A DNA stretch of 64,000 nucleotides from Epilithonimonas xixisoli. Its GTDB lineage: Bacteria > Bacteroidota > Bacteroidia > Flavobacteriales > Weeksellaceae. This document shows positions 45,800 through 53,670 of this stretch, in pieces. Location of the stretch: NCBI RefSeq assembly GCF_004365655.1, contig NZ_SOEO01000001.1:806001-870000 (forward strand), written 5' to 3'. The translations under genes were made by a program, and so were the position numbers. Each line of letters starts with the position of its first letter. Position 1 is the stretch's first letter. The notes under the pieces were generated by a model. It worked only from the letters and a program-made list of their open reading frames with translations, did no database searches and was not told where the DNA came from.

Positions 45800-47293
45800 T
45801 TAAGCTTCAGCGATATAATTTCTTATCCAAACCGTAAAATCCTCATCACTGTTCAATGAGATTCTTTTCCGAAGGTTTGATCTATTATTTTCAATCGTTT
45901 TCAAGGCCTTGAAAGTGTATTCTGCAATTTCCTTATTGCTAAAGCCCATATAGATGTATGCAAAGAAACAAAGCTCTGTAGTTTTTAAGGCAGGATTTAA
46001 TTTTAGCAGTTTTTGAGCGAAATCCGGATAGGCATCTTGAAACTTTGTCCAAAAAAGAGGTGAGTTATTTTTAACTAGCTCTATCAATTCTGAAGTTGAT
46101 TCATTTACCCTTTGTCGCAACATTTCAATTTCATCTTCTTTTTCCTGGATTGTAAATATTTTTTCAGATAATCTTGATTCTTGTTCCAAAATAATTTTTC
46201 GTTTTTTCTTCCTGATATTGAAAAACACAGCAACTAACAACGAAATACAAAAGAAAATAATACTTGCAACAATTAAATTTTGATTATATCTCAAGTTAAT
46301 TTTGTCTATTTCCTCTTGGGTCAAGGCGTTGTGAAGCTCTTTTTGTACAATTTTTAAATCTTCCCTACCATCTATTTCTCGCCTTTTTTCTGCTCTTTCC
46401 ATGTAACGCAACATATTGGCATGATCGCCCAATGCCTTGTATGATGAAGCGATCTTAGAATCGACATTGGCATGGTAGTGTTTAAATTTTTTCTTATTCT
46501 CGACTGATTTTAGATAAAACGCTATCGCTTTTTGATAGGATCGCGTCTGGTAATAGTAGTCACCATAGATCTCATAGAAGAGAGCCATGTAATGGTAACG
46601 TTCCAATACTGCGCTATTGAATGCTTTTTCAATAAAAGGAAGTGCTTCCTGTGGTTTTTTTTCCTGAAGCAGAATCCAGCTTTTATAAAAATAAATAAAT
46701 GGTTTATCTCTATAGATTTTTTTTGTTGAAAAATATTTTTGTTCTGGAATTTTTTCAATCGCAACTATTGATTTGTCAGCATATAGATGAGCTGACTGAA
46801 GATCATTCGTATCAATGTAATAGTCTGCGATACCAACGTAGTAGTTGGCAGTTAAAAGTTGGGATTGTAAATCGCTGTTATGTTCAACCAATTCTAAAGC
46901 CCTTTTTTTACTCTGAACTGATTGCTCAAACAAGGACATTCTTGCGTAGTAAGATCCCTGCAAACTAAAAAACAATGATTTTAAAATAATATCATTTTTC
47001 AATTCACTTATTTTGAGACCTTCTTTAAGATAACGAGAGCTTTCTTCAAATCTTCTGAAAAAAACAAGAGATTTGGCTGCATAGTAATATGCTTTTGCCA
47101 TTCTCTCTTCATCTTTTTCCTTCTTTGCCTTTACAAGGGCTTTTTCGGCAAACAGGAGTGTTTTATCAAAATCTACGTTGATGTTTTGGTCAGCTAGATT
47201 TATAAGACTGTCAATTTCCTTTTTAGAATCTCTTTGTTGTGCAAAATGCAGATTAAAGAATAAAATTAATAACAGGGATGTTTTTTTTATCAT
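45800..47293 (-). CDS. TPR-transmembrane-LuxR-type transcription regulator
   Basis: The 497-residue protein has a signal or anchor (about 1-18), then tetratricopeptide repeats (about 20-325, for example ALPFIEKAFNSAVLERYHYM and SYQKAIAFYLKSVENKKKFK). A transmembrane helix (about 338-358, LIVASIIFFCISLLVAVFF), a coiled coil, and a C-terminal LuxR/GerE-like helix-turn-helix (ELCFFAYIYMGFSNKEIAEY, then TFKALKTIENNRSNL) follow. This outside-sensor, inside-DNA-binding layout is common in Bacteroidetes. Its place at the head of four secreted-protein genes on the same strand suggests it controls them; inferred. Confidence 0.85.
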   Translation of the reverse strand: MIKKTSLLLILFFNLHFAQQRDSKKEIDSLINLADQNINVDFDKTLLFAEKALVKAKKEKDEERMAKAYYYAAKSLVFFRRFEESSRYLKEGLKISELKNDIILKSLFFSLQGSYYARMSLFEQSVQSKKRALELVEHNSDLQSQLLTANYYVGIADYYIDTNDLQSAHLYADKSIVAIEKIPEQKYFSTKKIYRDKPFIYFYKSWILLQEKKPQEALPFIEKAFNSAVLERYHYMALFYEIYGDYYYQTRSYQKAIAFYLKSVENKKKFKHYHANVDSKIASSYKALGDHANMLRYMERAEKRREIDGREDLKIVQKELHNALTQEEIDKINLRYNQNLIVASIIFFCISLLVAVFFNIRKKKRKIILEQESRLSEKIFTIQEKEDEIEMLRQRVNESTSELIELVKNNSPLFWTKFQDAYPDFAQKLLKLNPALKTTELCFFAYIYMGFSNKEIAEYTFKALKTIENNRSNLRKRISLNSDEDFTVWIRNYIAEA

Positions 47294-47535
47294 CTTTTTT
47301 TATCAAGAATCTCAAAAATACTGAAATATTAGTAGAAGTCTCGAACATATATTTTATATCTTTAGAATTTGACATAAACTAGACTTTGAGATTAAACAAA
47401 TACTATCGCAAGACTGCAAATTAATTGTTATGTATTTTTGTACTTAGAAACAATCAAAACAAAATTAATTAAGATGTTTGATAAATAAACCATTTTAACA
47501 CCTATCTTAAAAAGATTCTATAATACCTTAATTAC

Positions 47536-47550
47536 GTACCACTTTTGTAC
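47536..47550 (+). repeat. Second copy of the 15-bp sequence GTACCACTTTTGTAC (candidate attachment site)
   Basis: This copy is identical to 37662-37676 and in direct orientation, 9.9 kb away, with the integrase remnant just inside the left copy. Downstream bases differ (ACACCTTTTG here, TACTTCAGAC there). Confidence 0.6.
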
Positions 47551-47633
47551 ACCTTTTGTTGTATAAATCACCATTAATAAACGCTTATATAGATACTTGT
47601 ATAAGAAAGTAACTTTTACAACCTCATATAAAA

Positions 47634-47693
47634 TTTTCCAGAAGAAGATATTGATGAACGTACACAAAGATTATCAAAATTGGCTGATCATTA
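47634..47693 (+). pseudogene. Short C-terminal coding remnant
   Basis: FPEEDIDERTQRLSKLADH followed by TAG is an ordered, charged peptide in an otherwise non-coding stretch; a TAA lies two codons upstream. It looks like the surviving tail of a deleted gene, but I cannot name the family. It could be chance. Confidence 0.3.
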
Positions 47694-48035
47694 GGAAATG
47701 ATGTTTGGTTAAGAACTTATTCACAACTCCGATTCTTTCATAAAAGATTGATTGGAGATTTTTTCTTTTTTCTGTTGATGCAATCTCCTTAATGTAAAAG
47801 GGAAAATTGATAAAAATCTAACTTACAATTCAAAATATTATATGGATAACATTGATTTATCGATACCTTGGCTTATTTAAATTAAGACCAACAGAAATTC
47901 CAATTTCAACTCCATTTATGTTCCAGTAGAAATAATTTCAAATTTTCAAAGAATCGAAAATCGATGATGGAATATTTATTGTTAGAAACTAAGTAATAAT
48001 ATTTCATTATTAATTTCAATTATAAAAACTGAATT

Positions 48036-48815
48036 ATGAGAGCAATCTGGAATGGCGCCATTGGCTTTGGACTTGTGAATATTCCGATCAAACTATATTC
48101 TGCGACAGATTCCAGCACTTTGGATTTGGATATGTTGGACAGCAAGGATTTGAGTAACATCAAATTTAAGCGTGTCAACGAGAAATCTGGGAAAGAAGTC
48201 GTTTGGGAAAATATCGTGAAAGGTTACAAGCTTGAGGACAAATATATCGTTCTCGACAAAGAAGATTTCGCGGCCGCAAGTCCGGAAAAATCTAAAGTTC
48301 TCAGTATTGCGCAATTCGTCAAACAAGATGAGATTGATTCAGCCCTTTTCGAAACACCATATTTCCTTGAACCTCAAAAGAATGGTGAAGCGGCTTACAA
48401 ATTATTATTAAAATCATTAATGAAAACCAAAATGGTCGGCATCGGTTCTTTTATTTTGAGAGAACGAGAAATCCTATGTCTGATTCGGCCTTACGATGAT
48501 AAGATTTTGATTGTCAACAGAATGCGTTATCCTGAAGAAATGAGAAGCTACGAAGATTTGAAAATCCCAACCGGAAAAGCACCGAAGCCTGACGAACTCA
48601 AAATGGCAGAGTCATTAATCAAATCTTTGGCGACCACTTTTGACCCTTTAAAATACAAAGACACTTACAATGCAGATTTATTGAAAATCATAAAGCAAAA
48701 AGCAAAAGGCAAAAAAGTAAAATTGGTGGAAGAAAAAGAACCAAAAGGAAAAACCACCGACCTGATGGCAATGCTCAAAGCCAGTCTCGAAGGCAAAAAG
48801 AAAAAAGCTGGGTAG
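48036..48815 (+). CDS. ku: Ku homodimer protein of bacterial non-homologous end joining
   Basis: Ku binds DNA double-strand ends and recruits LigD. The 259 residues begin MRAIWNGAIGFGLVNIPIKL, the conserved bacterial Ku start, and contain DLDMLDSKDLSNIKFKRVNE, YFLEPQKNGEAAYKLLLKSL and LCLIRPYDDKILIVNRMRYP. The C-terminal tail is short and Lys-rich. ligD follows 81 bases downstream on the same strand, the classic pairing. Confidence 0.96.
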   Translation: MRAIWNGAIGFGLVNIPIKLYSATDSSTLDLDMLDSKDLSNIKFKRVNEKSGKEVVWENIVKGYKLEDKYIVLDKEDFAAASPEKSKVLSIAQFVKQDEIDSALFETPYFLEPQKNGEAAYKLLLKSLMKTKMVGIGSFILREREILCLIRPYDDKILIVNRMRYPEEMRSYEDLKIPTGKAPKPDELKMAESLIKSLATTFDPLKYKDTYNADLLKIIKQKAKGKKVKLVEEKEPKGKTTDLMAMLKASLEGKKKKAG

Positions 48816-48896
48816 AAAAGATACAAGAAAGAAGGCAAAGGATTCAGGCTTTACAATTGAAATCATTTATCAATTATCATTCATCATTTATCAATT

Positions 48897-49508
48897 ATGG
48901 CACTCGAGGATTACAACAAAAAACGCAACTTTAAAGAAACTTCAGAACCGAGTGGAAAGGAAAAAGCGAGCGGTAAAAAACTGAAATTCGTGATTCAAAG
49001 GCACGCAGCGTCGCGATTGCATTATGATTTCAGACTTGAAATGGAAGGCGTTTTGAAAAGTTGGGCAGTTCCAAAAGGTCCGTCATTGAATCCTTCCGAC
49101 AAACGATTGGCGATGATGGTTGAGGACCATCCTTACGAATACAGAACTTTTGAAGGCTCGATTCCGAAAGGAAATTATGGTGCCGGCGAAGTGGAAATTT
49201 GGGATGAAGGAACCTACGAACCCATTGAAAAAGTAAAAGGCAAAACTGATGACCTCGTGATGCGAGCGGAACTTCACAAACAATCTTTAAAATTCATTCT
49301 TTACGGTAAAAAATTGAAAGGAGAGTTTGCATTGGTCAAAATCAAAAATCCGCAAGAGGACAACGCTTGGTTGCTCATTAAACATAAAGACGATTTCGCG
49401 GTTTCCGATGACTACAACGCGGAAGAACACACCTCCAAAAATTCAAAAGTAACAGCTTACCTCGAGGGGAAAGACAGTAAAAAAAAAATACCGCCTCGGA
49501 AAGCATAA
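48897..49508 (+). CDS. ligD: LigD N-terminal 3'-phosphoesterase part (first half of split ligD)
   Basis: The 203 residues are the phosphoesterase module that trims 3' ends in NHEJ: FVIQRHAASRLHYDFRLEME, SWAVPKGPSLNPSDKRLAMM, DHPYEYRTFEGSIPKGNYGA and GEFALVKIK. It ends in a lysine-rich linker, GKDSKKKIPPRKA, at a stop just after a run of ten A. The ligase-polymerase reading frame continues in the next frame with no functional gap. One added A (or two fewer) would fuse both into a usual LigD of about 845 residues. Two separate proteins, slippage, or a sequence error are all possible. Confidence 0.85.
   Translation: MALEDYNKKRNFKETSEPSGKEKASGKKLKFVIQRHAASRLHYDFRLEMEGVLKSWAVPKGPSLNPSDKRLAMMVEDHPYEYRTFEGSIPKGNYGAGEVEIWDEGTYEPIEKVKGKTDDLVMRAELHKQSLKFILYGKKLKGEFALVKIKNPQEDNAWLLIKHKDDFAVSDDYNAEEHTSKNSKVTAYLEGKDSKKKIPPRKA
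49479..49488 (+). other. Run of ten A at the ligD frame junction
   Basis: Ten consecutive A follow AGT in ligD. With 11 A (or 8) the phosphoesterase frame joins NTASESIKHFKNYTPALSGE, which leads into the ligase domain. A10 tracts can support transcriptional slippage and are also prone to sequencing error. Confidence 0.8.
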
Positions 49509-49573
49509 AGCATTTTAAAAATTATACGCCAGCACTTTCCGGTGAGAAAAAATTATCGGAATTCATCACGCCG

Positions 49574-51436
49574 ATGCTGTGCAAAACCACTGGTAAAGCC
49601 TTTGATGATGCGGATTGGGCATTTGAAATTAAATGGGATGGTTATCGGGCAATTGCGGATTTAAGAAACGATTCTGTTGGATTGTATTCCAGAAATGGTC
49701 TCGATTTTTCTCAGAAATTCAAAAAAGTAATAAATTCATTGAAACTTCAGGAACACGAGATGATTCTTGATGGCGAAATCGTTGCTTACGATGACAAAGG
49801 AAAACCGAACTTTCAATGGCTTCAAAGAATTGGCGATAATCCTGATTTGGCCCTGATTTATCAGGTGTTCGATTTGCTTTGGCTTAACGGACATTCAACC
49901 GAGGAACTGACTTATCTTGAACGAAAAGAATTGCTGAAAGAAGCTTTGGTTCAGAACGATATCGTTCAATTCCACGACCATATTATCAAAGACGGAAAAG
50001 ATTTTTATCAAGTCGCAAATGACCTTGGTTTGGAAGGTATTGTGGCGAAGAAAACTGACAGCACTTACAAAGAAGGCATCCGAAGTTCGGAATGGCTGAA
50101 GATAAAAATCAATCAAACCGATGAAGCAATTATCTGCGGATTTACCGAACCAAAAGGATCTCGGATCAAATTTGGTTCCCTAATTCTTGGGAAATATCTG
50201 GACGGCGAAATGGTTTTTTGTGGACATACTGGAACGGGTTTCAATGATAAAATGCTTTCTGAACTTCATCAATTAATGAAACCTTTGATTATCGATAACT
50301 CGGTTTTCAAAATCACGCCGAAAACCAATGCAAAAGCGACCTGGGTGAAACCAGAACTGGTTGCCGAAATCAAATTTACGGAAGTGACGAAAGATTTTAT
50401 TTACCGCCATCCCGTGTTCCTACGACTTCGCGACGATGTGAAACCGAAAGAGGTGGAATTCAATTCTGAAAACAAATCAAAAAACGAAATTGTGAAAAAA
50501 GCCGAACCGAAAACAAGAACTGCCAAAAACGAAATCATCAAAAAAATCGGAAAACAAGAATTGAAACTGACGAATCAGAACAAAATCTATTTTCCGGATG
50601 ACGATGTGAGCAAAGGCGATGTCATCGATTATTATCAAAGTATTTCCAAATATATTTTGCCACATCTCAAGGCGCGTCCGCAATCTATGAATCGTTTTCC
50701 TAATGGTATCAAAGGTTTGAGTTTCTATCAAAAAGATGCGTCTGAAGAAACGCCGAATTGGATAGAGATTGAAAAAGTTTTTTCGGAAAGCAGTGACAAA
50801 TACATCAATTACATCATTTGTAACGACAAGGAAACTTTGGCCTATCTCAACAATCTCGGTTGCATCGAACTGAATGTTTGGACAAGCCGATTGCCAAAAG
50901 CCGATTTTCCCGATTACCTTGTTTTAGACCTCGACCCATCAGACAAAAATACTTTTGAAGACGTGATAGAAACGACTTTGGCGGTGAAAGAAGTTCTGGA
51001 TTTTGCAGGAATCAAAGCTGTTCCGAAGACTTCGGGAAGCTCCGGAATTCACATTTACATTCCGATGGGCGCGAAATATGATTACGACCAAGTCAAGGAT
51101 TTTGGACATCTTTTGATGCAGATGGTTCAGCAGAAATTGCCGGATTTGACAACACTTGAAAGAAGTCTTCAAAAACGAGATAAGAACAAAATCTATCTCG
51201 ATTATCTTCAAAATCGTCGTGGACAGACGCTTGCGAGTGTTTACAGTCTTCGCCCAAAAGAAGGCGCGACCGTTTCGATGCCATTGGAATGGGACGAAGT
51301 GAAAGTTGGACTGAAACCTACAGATTTCACTATTCATAATGCTTTGGAGCGATTGAAAGAAAAAGGCGATCTTTTCAAGCCTGTTCTAGGAAAAGGTGTT
51401 GATATGTTGAAGGTGATTAAGAAATTGGAAAAGTAG
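49574..51436 (+). CDS. ligD: LigD ATP-dependent ligase and polymerase part (second half of split ligD)
   Basis: The frame is open from 49481; the first ATG at 49574 falls inside the motif FITPMLCKT, so this start would truncate the domain. The ligase domain (about 1-290) has the adenylated Lys in FEIKWDGYRA, LDGEIVAYD and EGIVAKK. The C-terminal about 300 residues are the archaeo-eukaryotic primase-type polymerase: LTNQNKIYFPDDDVSKGDVI, SFYQKDASEETPNW, VLDLDPSD (catalytic Asp) and TSGSSGIHIYIPMG. The order PE-Lig-Pol is usual for Bacteroidetes. It repairs breaks with Ku. Confidence 0.9.
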   Translation: MLCKTTGKAFDDADWAFEIKWDGYRAIADLRNDSVGLYSRNGLDFSQKFKKVINSLKLQEHEMILDGEIVAYDDKGKPNFQWLQRIGDNPDLALIYQVFDLLWLNGHSTEELTYLERKELLKEALVQNDIVQFHDHIIKDGKDFYQVANDLGLEGIVAKKTDSTYKEGIRSSEWLKIKINQTDEAIICGFTEPKGSRIKFGSLILGKYLDGEMVFCGHTGTGFNDKMLSELHQLMKPLIIDNSVFKITPKTNAKATWVKPELVAEIKFTEVTKDFIYRHPVFLRLRDDVKPKEVEFNSENKSKNEIVKKAEPKTRTAKNEIIKKIGKQELKLTNQNKIYFPDDDVSKGDVIDYYQSISKYILPHLKARPQSMNRFPNGIKGLSFYQKDASEETPNWIEIEKVFSESSDKYINYIICNDKETLAYLNNLGCIELNVWTSRLPKADFPDYLVLDLDPSDKNTFEDVIETTLAVKEVLDFAGIKAVPKTSGSSGIHIYIPMGAKYDYDQVKDFGHLLMQMVQQKLPDLTTLERSLQKRDKNKIYLDYLQNRRGQTLASVYSLRPKEGATVSMPLEWDEVKVGLKPTDFTIHNALERLKEKGDLFKPVLGKGVDMLKVIKKLEK

Positions 51437-51760
51437 AAATTGTATTTTTATTAATCTAAAAATTAATAAGTTTAATTTTTCTTTTAAATTAATATTTTGC
51501 ATAGATAAAAATGAATTATCACAATGTTGAAATGCAAAGTATTTCCAAAGCTCTATTTAAGAAATTAAGGAGCAAGTAAACTGTAAATCTAAGCAGTAAT
51601 TAATGCCTTTCTATATGACTGTAGTCATAGCGAAACTGTTATTGAAATCGTATTTTTACAACGGTTTGTAATTTCAAATTCAGAATGTTATACTTTTTTA
51701 TTTCAAATTTTAAAGGCTGACTCAGATCATAGTATTGTAATTATTTAAAACAAAAATATT
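51437..51760. other. Gene-free region between ligD and the 51.8 kb gene
   Basis: About 320 AT-rich bases with no gene. One small palindrome, TATGACT-gt-AGTCATA (51614-51629), could be an operator or half a hairpin. Nothing else is supported. Confidence 0.5.
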
Positions 51761-52369
51761 TTGAAAGCTAAACATATTTCCGGCGTTCCTGGTCAAAAAG
51801 AGGGAGCCTTCCAAGATACAGAAAGTCATAAAAAAATTGATTCGCCAGAAGCAGCTTTTACAAATTTTGATATTTTAAAAACAAGATTTTTATCGGTAAA
51901 CGAGTGGCAAAATTACTGTGGGAAATCGACCGCAGAGTTTAAACTGTTTGATGAGAACGGACAGCATGTGAATCGCAAACCACAAGAAGGTGATTATATA
52001 AGAATAGATATCCCAGGACCAGGTGATTTTGAAGCCAAAGGTTTTGATTGGGTAGAAATCACTGAAATGGACATTACCAGCGAAGAAAGCTTTCGCATTA
52101 CTTGCAAACCTTCCAAAGATCCCACCGGTCAAAGCTCAAAGATTGCCCATTTTTACTCTGCCAAAACGAGTTCGACATTTATCATTTCCATAACGGGGCA
52201 TTCTCTCAAAGTGGGGGTTTACCTGCGAAATGAACTACCTAATTCGCAGACAGGTTTTCTGAATCGTGTCAGAAACTTCCTGATTTCTCTCGGGGGTAAT
52301 ACTAGATTTACAAAAATCCAGTGGAAAAGTTTTACGGATGGAATGTTGGATTTCCAGCCTCATTTATGA
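51761..52369 (+). CDS. Protein of unknown function
   Basis: The 202-residue product starts with TTG at 51761; a stop lies 12 bases upstream in frame and there is no ATG, so TTG must start it. There is no signal peptide or transmembrane segment. AFTNFDILKTRFLSVNEWQN and YIRIDIPGPGDFEAKGFDWV are distinctive, with beta strands FRITCKPSKDPTG and TFIISITGHSLKVGVYLRNE. I do not recognise the family. It is cytoplasmic by composition and has no operon partner. Confidence 0.75.
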   Translation: MKAKHISGVPGQKEGAFQDTESHKKIDSPEAAFTNFDILKTRFLSVNEWQNYCGKSTAEFKLFDENGQHVNRKPQEGDYIRIDIPGPGDFEAKGFDWVEITEMDITSEESFRITCKPSKDPTGQSSKIAHFYSAKTSSTFIISITGHSLKVGVYLRNELPNSQTGFLNRVRNFLISLGGNTRFTKIQWKSFTDGMLDFQPHL

Positions 52370-52770
52370 ATTTTTATCGTCTTCTTTAACTCACCATTTA
52401 TTGACTTAATTTTGACTTAATTTTAAAATTAAAGTTTTGTTATTTATTTTCTAAAAAATATTCAAAATTATTGTCAATTCTATGGATATTTAGGTTTTAT
52501 TGATGTTCAGTTTTATTTCAATCTTAATACTTTTAGGGATTAATTAATTTCCTTAAATCGAAATTTTAAAGTTTTAGTAGAAAATTTAGTCAAAAAAACT
52601 TGGCATTATTATCCATTTTCATTCCAAAAAACGCAAATTTTTGTTAATTTTTATAAAAAAATAGAGGTATAATAAAAGATTTGTTATCATAAATTATTCT
52701 CCAAAAATAAGTTAAAATTTTGTTTAAATTTCTTCAATTAAGTATCTAAGCAGTAAGTACTTTAGAATTA

Positions 52771-52826
52771 TATATCATATTAAATATGATAAGCTTATCA
52801 TATTGTTTACATCATTCTTATCATAT
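52771..52826. promoter_or_regulatory. Candidate operator: 22-bp palindrome plus extra half-sites
   Basis: AATATGATAAG / CTTATCATATT (52783-52804) is a perfect palindrome. A further TATCATAT lies at 52773-52780 and CTTATCATAT at 52817-52826. Spaced half-sites upstream of a Nudix-type sugar regulator fit an autoregulated pentose operator. Confidence 0.65.
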
Positions 52827-52897
52827 AAAATCGATATGTAAATAGTTGATATATAGTACATAATGTAAAATTTATTTTTTTATTTCAATTCTATTTT

Positions 52898-52905
52898 TAT
52901 ATTTG
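52898..52905 (+). promoter_or_regulatory. -7 promoter element (TATATTTG) of the xylose operon
   Basis: An exact TAnnTTTG match lies 28 bases before ATG 52933 and about 95 bases after the palindrome centre. No -33 TTG is at normal spacing, which would fit a promoter needing an activator. Confidence 0.5.
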
Positions 52906-52932
52906 TGATGTTACGTAAATGTTAACACTCAA

Positions 52933-53658
52933 ATGAATCCAGAATTTATACATACCTATGTTTCTGTTGACTGTGTGGTTTTCGGTTTTGACTATGAAAA
53001 TAGACTGAACATTTTGTTGGTGCAGCGCCACGTAGAAAATATGCCGGTTGACAGTCAGAAAAAATTGCCAGGAAGTTTGATCTTTAGTGATGAAGATGTG
53101 GATGATGCGGCAAATAGAGTAATGTATGAATTGACCGGAATCAAAAAAATGGTTTTGAAACAATTCAAATGTTTTGCAGATCCTGCCCGCGCCAGCAATC
53201 AGAATGATATCAAATGGATGGGAACGGAGTACAAACATAATATTGACCGAATCATCACTGTGGCGTATCTCGCGCTTTGCAAAATAGACCACAAGATCAA
53301 CAGCTCAAAATATGATACTGTAGATTGGCATCCAATAGACAAAGTTCCGCAATTGCCCTTCGATCATAACCAAATCATCAATGAATCTTTGATAGAAATC
53401 AGAAAGTGGATGGAAACAGATTTCTCCATCATCTTTGAACTCTTGCCAAAGAAATTCACAATCAGAATGTTGTATCAGCTTTACAGCGCCGTGAGCGAAA
53501 AGAAAATTGACATCAAGAATTTTCACAAGAAGATTTCATCATTCAATTATATCATTCAGATGGAGGAGATCGAGCAGAATGTTTCCCATCGCGCTGCAAG
53601 ATATTACAGGTTTGATCCTAAAATTTATAAAAAAACCCACAATAAATTAATTAAATAA
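52933..53658 (+). CDS. Nudix-type (NrtR/AraR-like) transcription regulator of pentose use
   Basis: The 241 residues combine an N-terminal Nudix-fold domain (about 8-150, VSVDCVVFGFDYENRLNILL) with a C-terminal winged-helix DNA-binding domain (about 160-235, PKKFTIRMLYQLYSAVSEKK). The Nudix box is degenerate: the GSLIFSDEDVDDAANRVMYE segment lacks the REUXEE pattern, so it probably senses rather than hydrolyses a ligand. Regulators of this type control arabinose in Bacteroides (AraR). Located 12 bases before xylulokinase, this one likely controls xylose use. Confidence 0.85.
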   Translation: MNPEFIHTYVSVDCVVFGFDYENRLNILLVQRHVENMPVDSQKKLPGSLIFSDEDVDDAANRVMYELTGIKKMVLKQFKCFADPARASNQNDIKWMGTEYKHNIDRIITVAYLALCKIDHKINSSKYDTVDWHPIDKVPQLPFDHNQIINESLIEIRKWMETDFSIIFELLPKKFTIRMLYQLYSAVSEKKIDIKNFHKKISSFNYIIQMEEIEQNVSHRAARYYRFDPKIYKKTHNKLIK

Positions 53659-53670
53659 GTTTCAAGAATT

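Larger units (their letters stand above)
47294..48035. other. Gene-free, probably eroded junction between the accessory island and ku
   Basis: There is no intact gene in about 740 bases. It holds a second copy of the 15-mer at 47536-47550, a remnant coding scrap at 47634-47693, and an inverted repeat (GGAGATT / AATCTCC, about 47754-47790). The AT-rich remainder looks like decayed sequence. It must also carry the promoters of the regulator gene and of ku. Confidence 0.6.
52370..52932. other. Long AT-rich regulatory region upstream of the Nudix-type regulator
   Basis: It has no gene. Its right half carries the palindrome cluster at 52771-52826 and a TAnnTTTG box at 52898. The left half (52370-52740) shows nothing beyond A/T runs. 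Confidence 0.6.
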
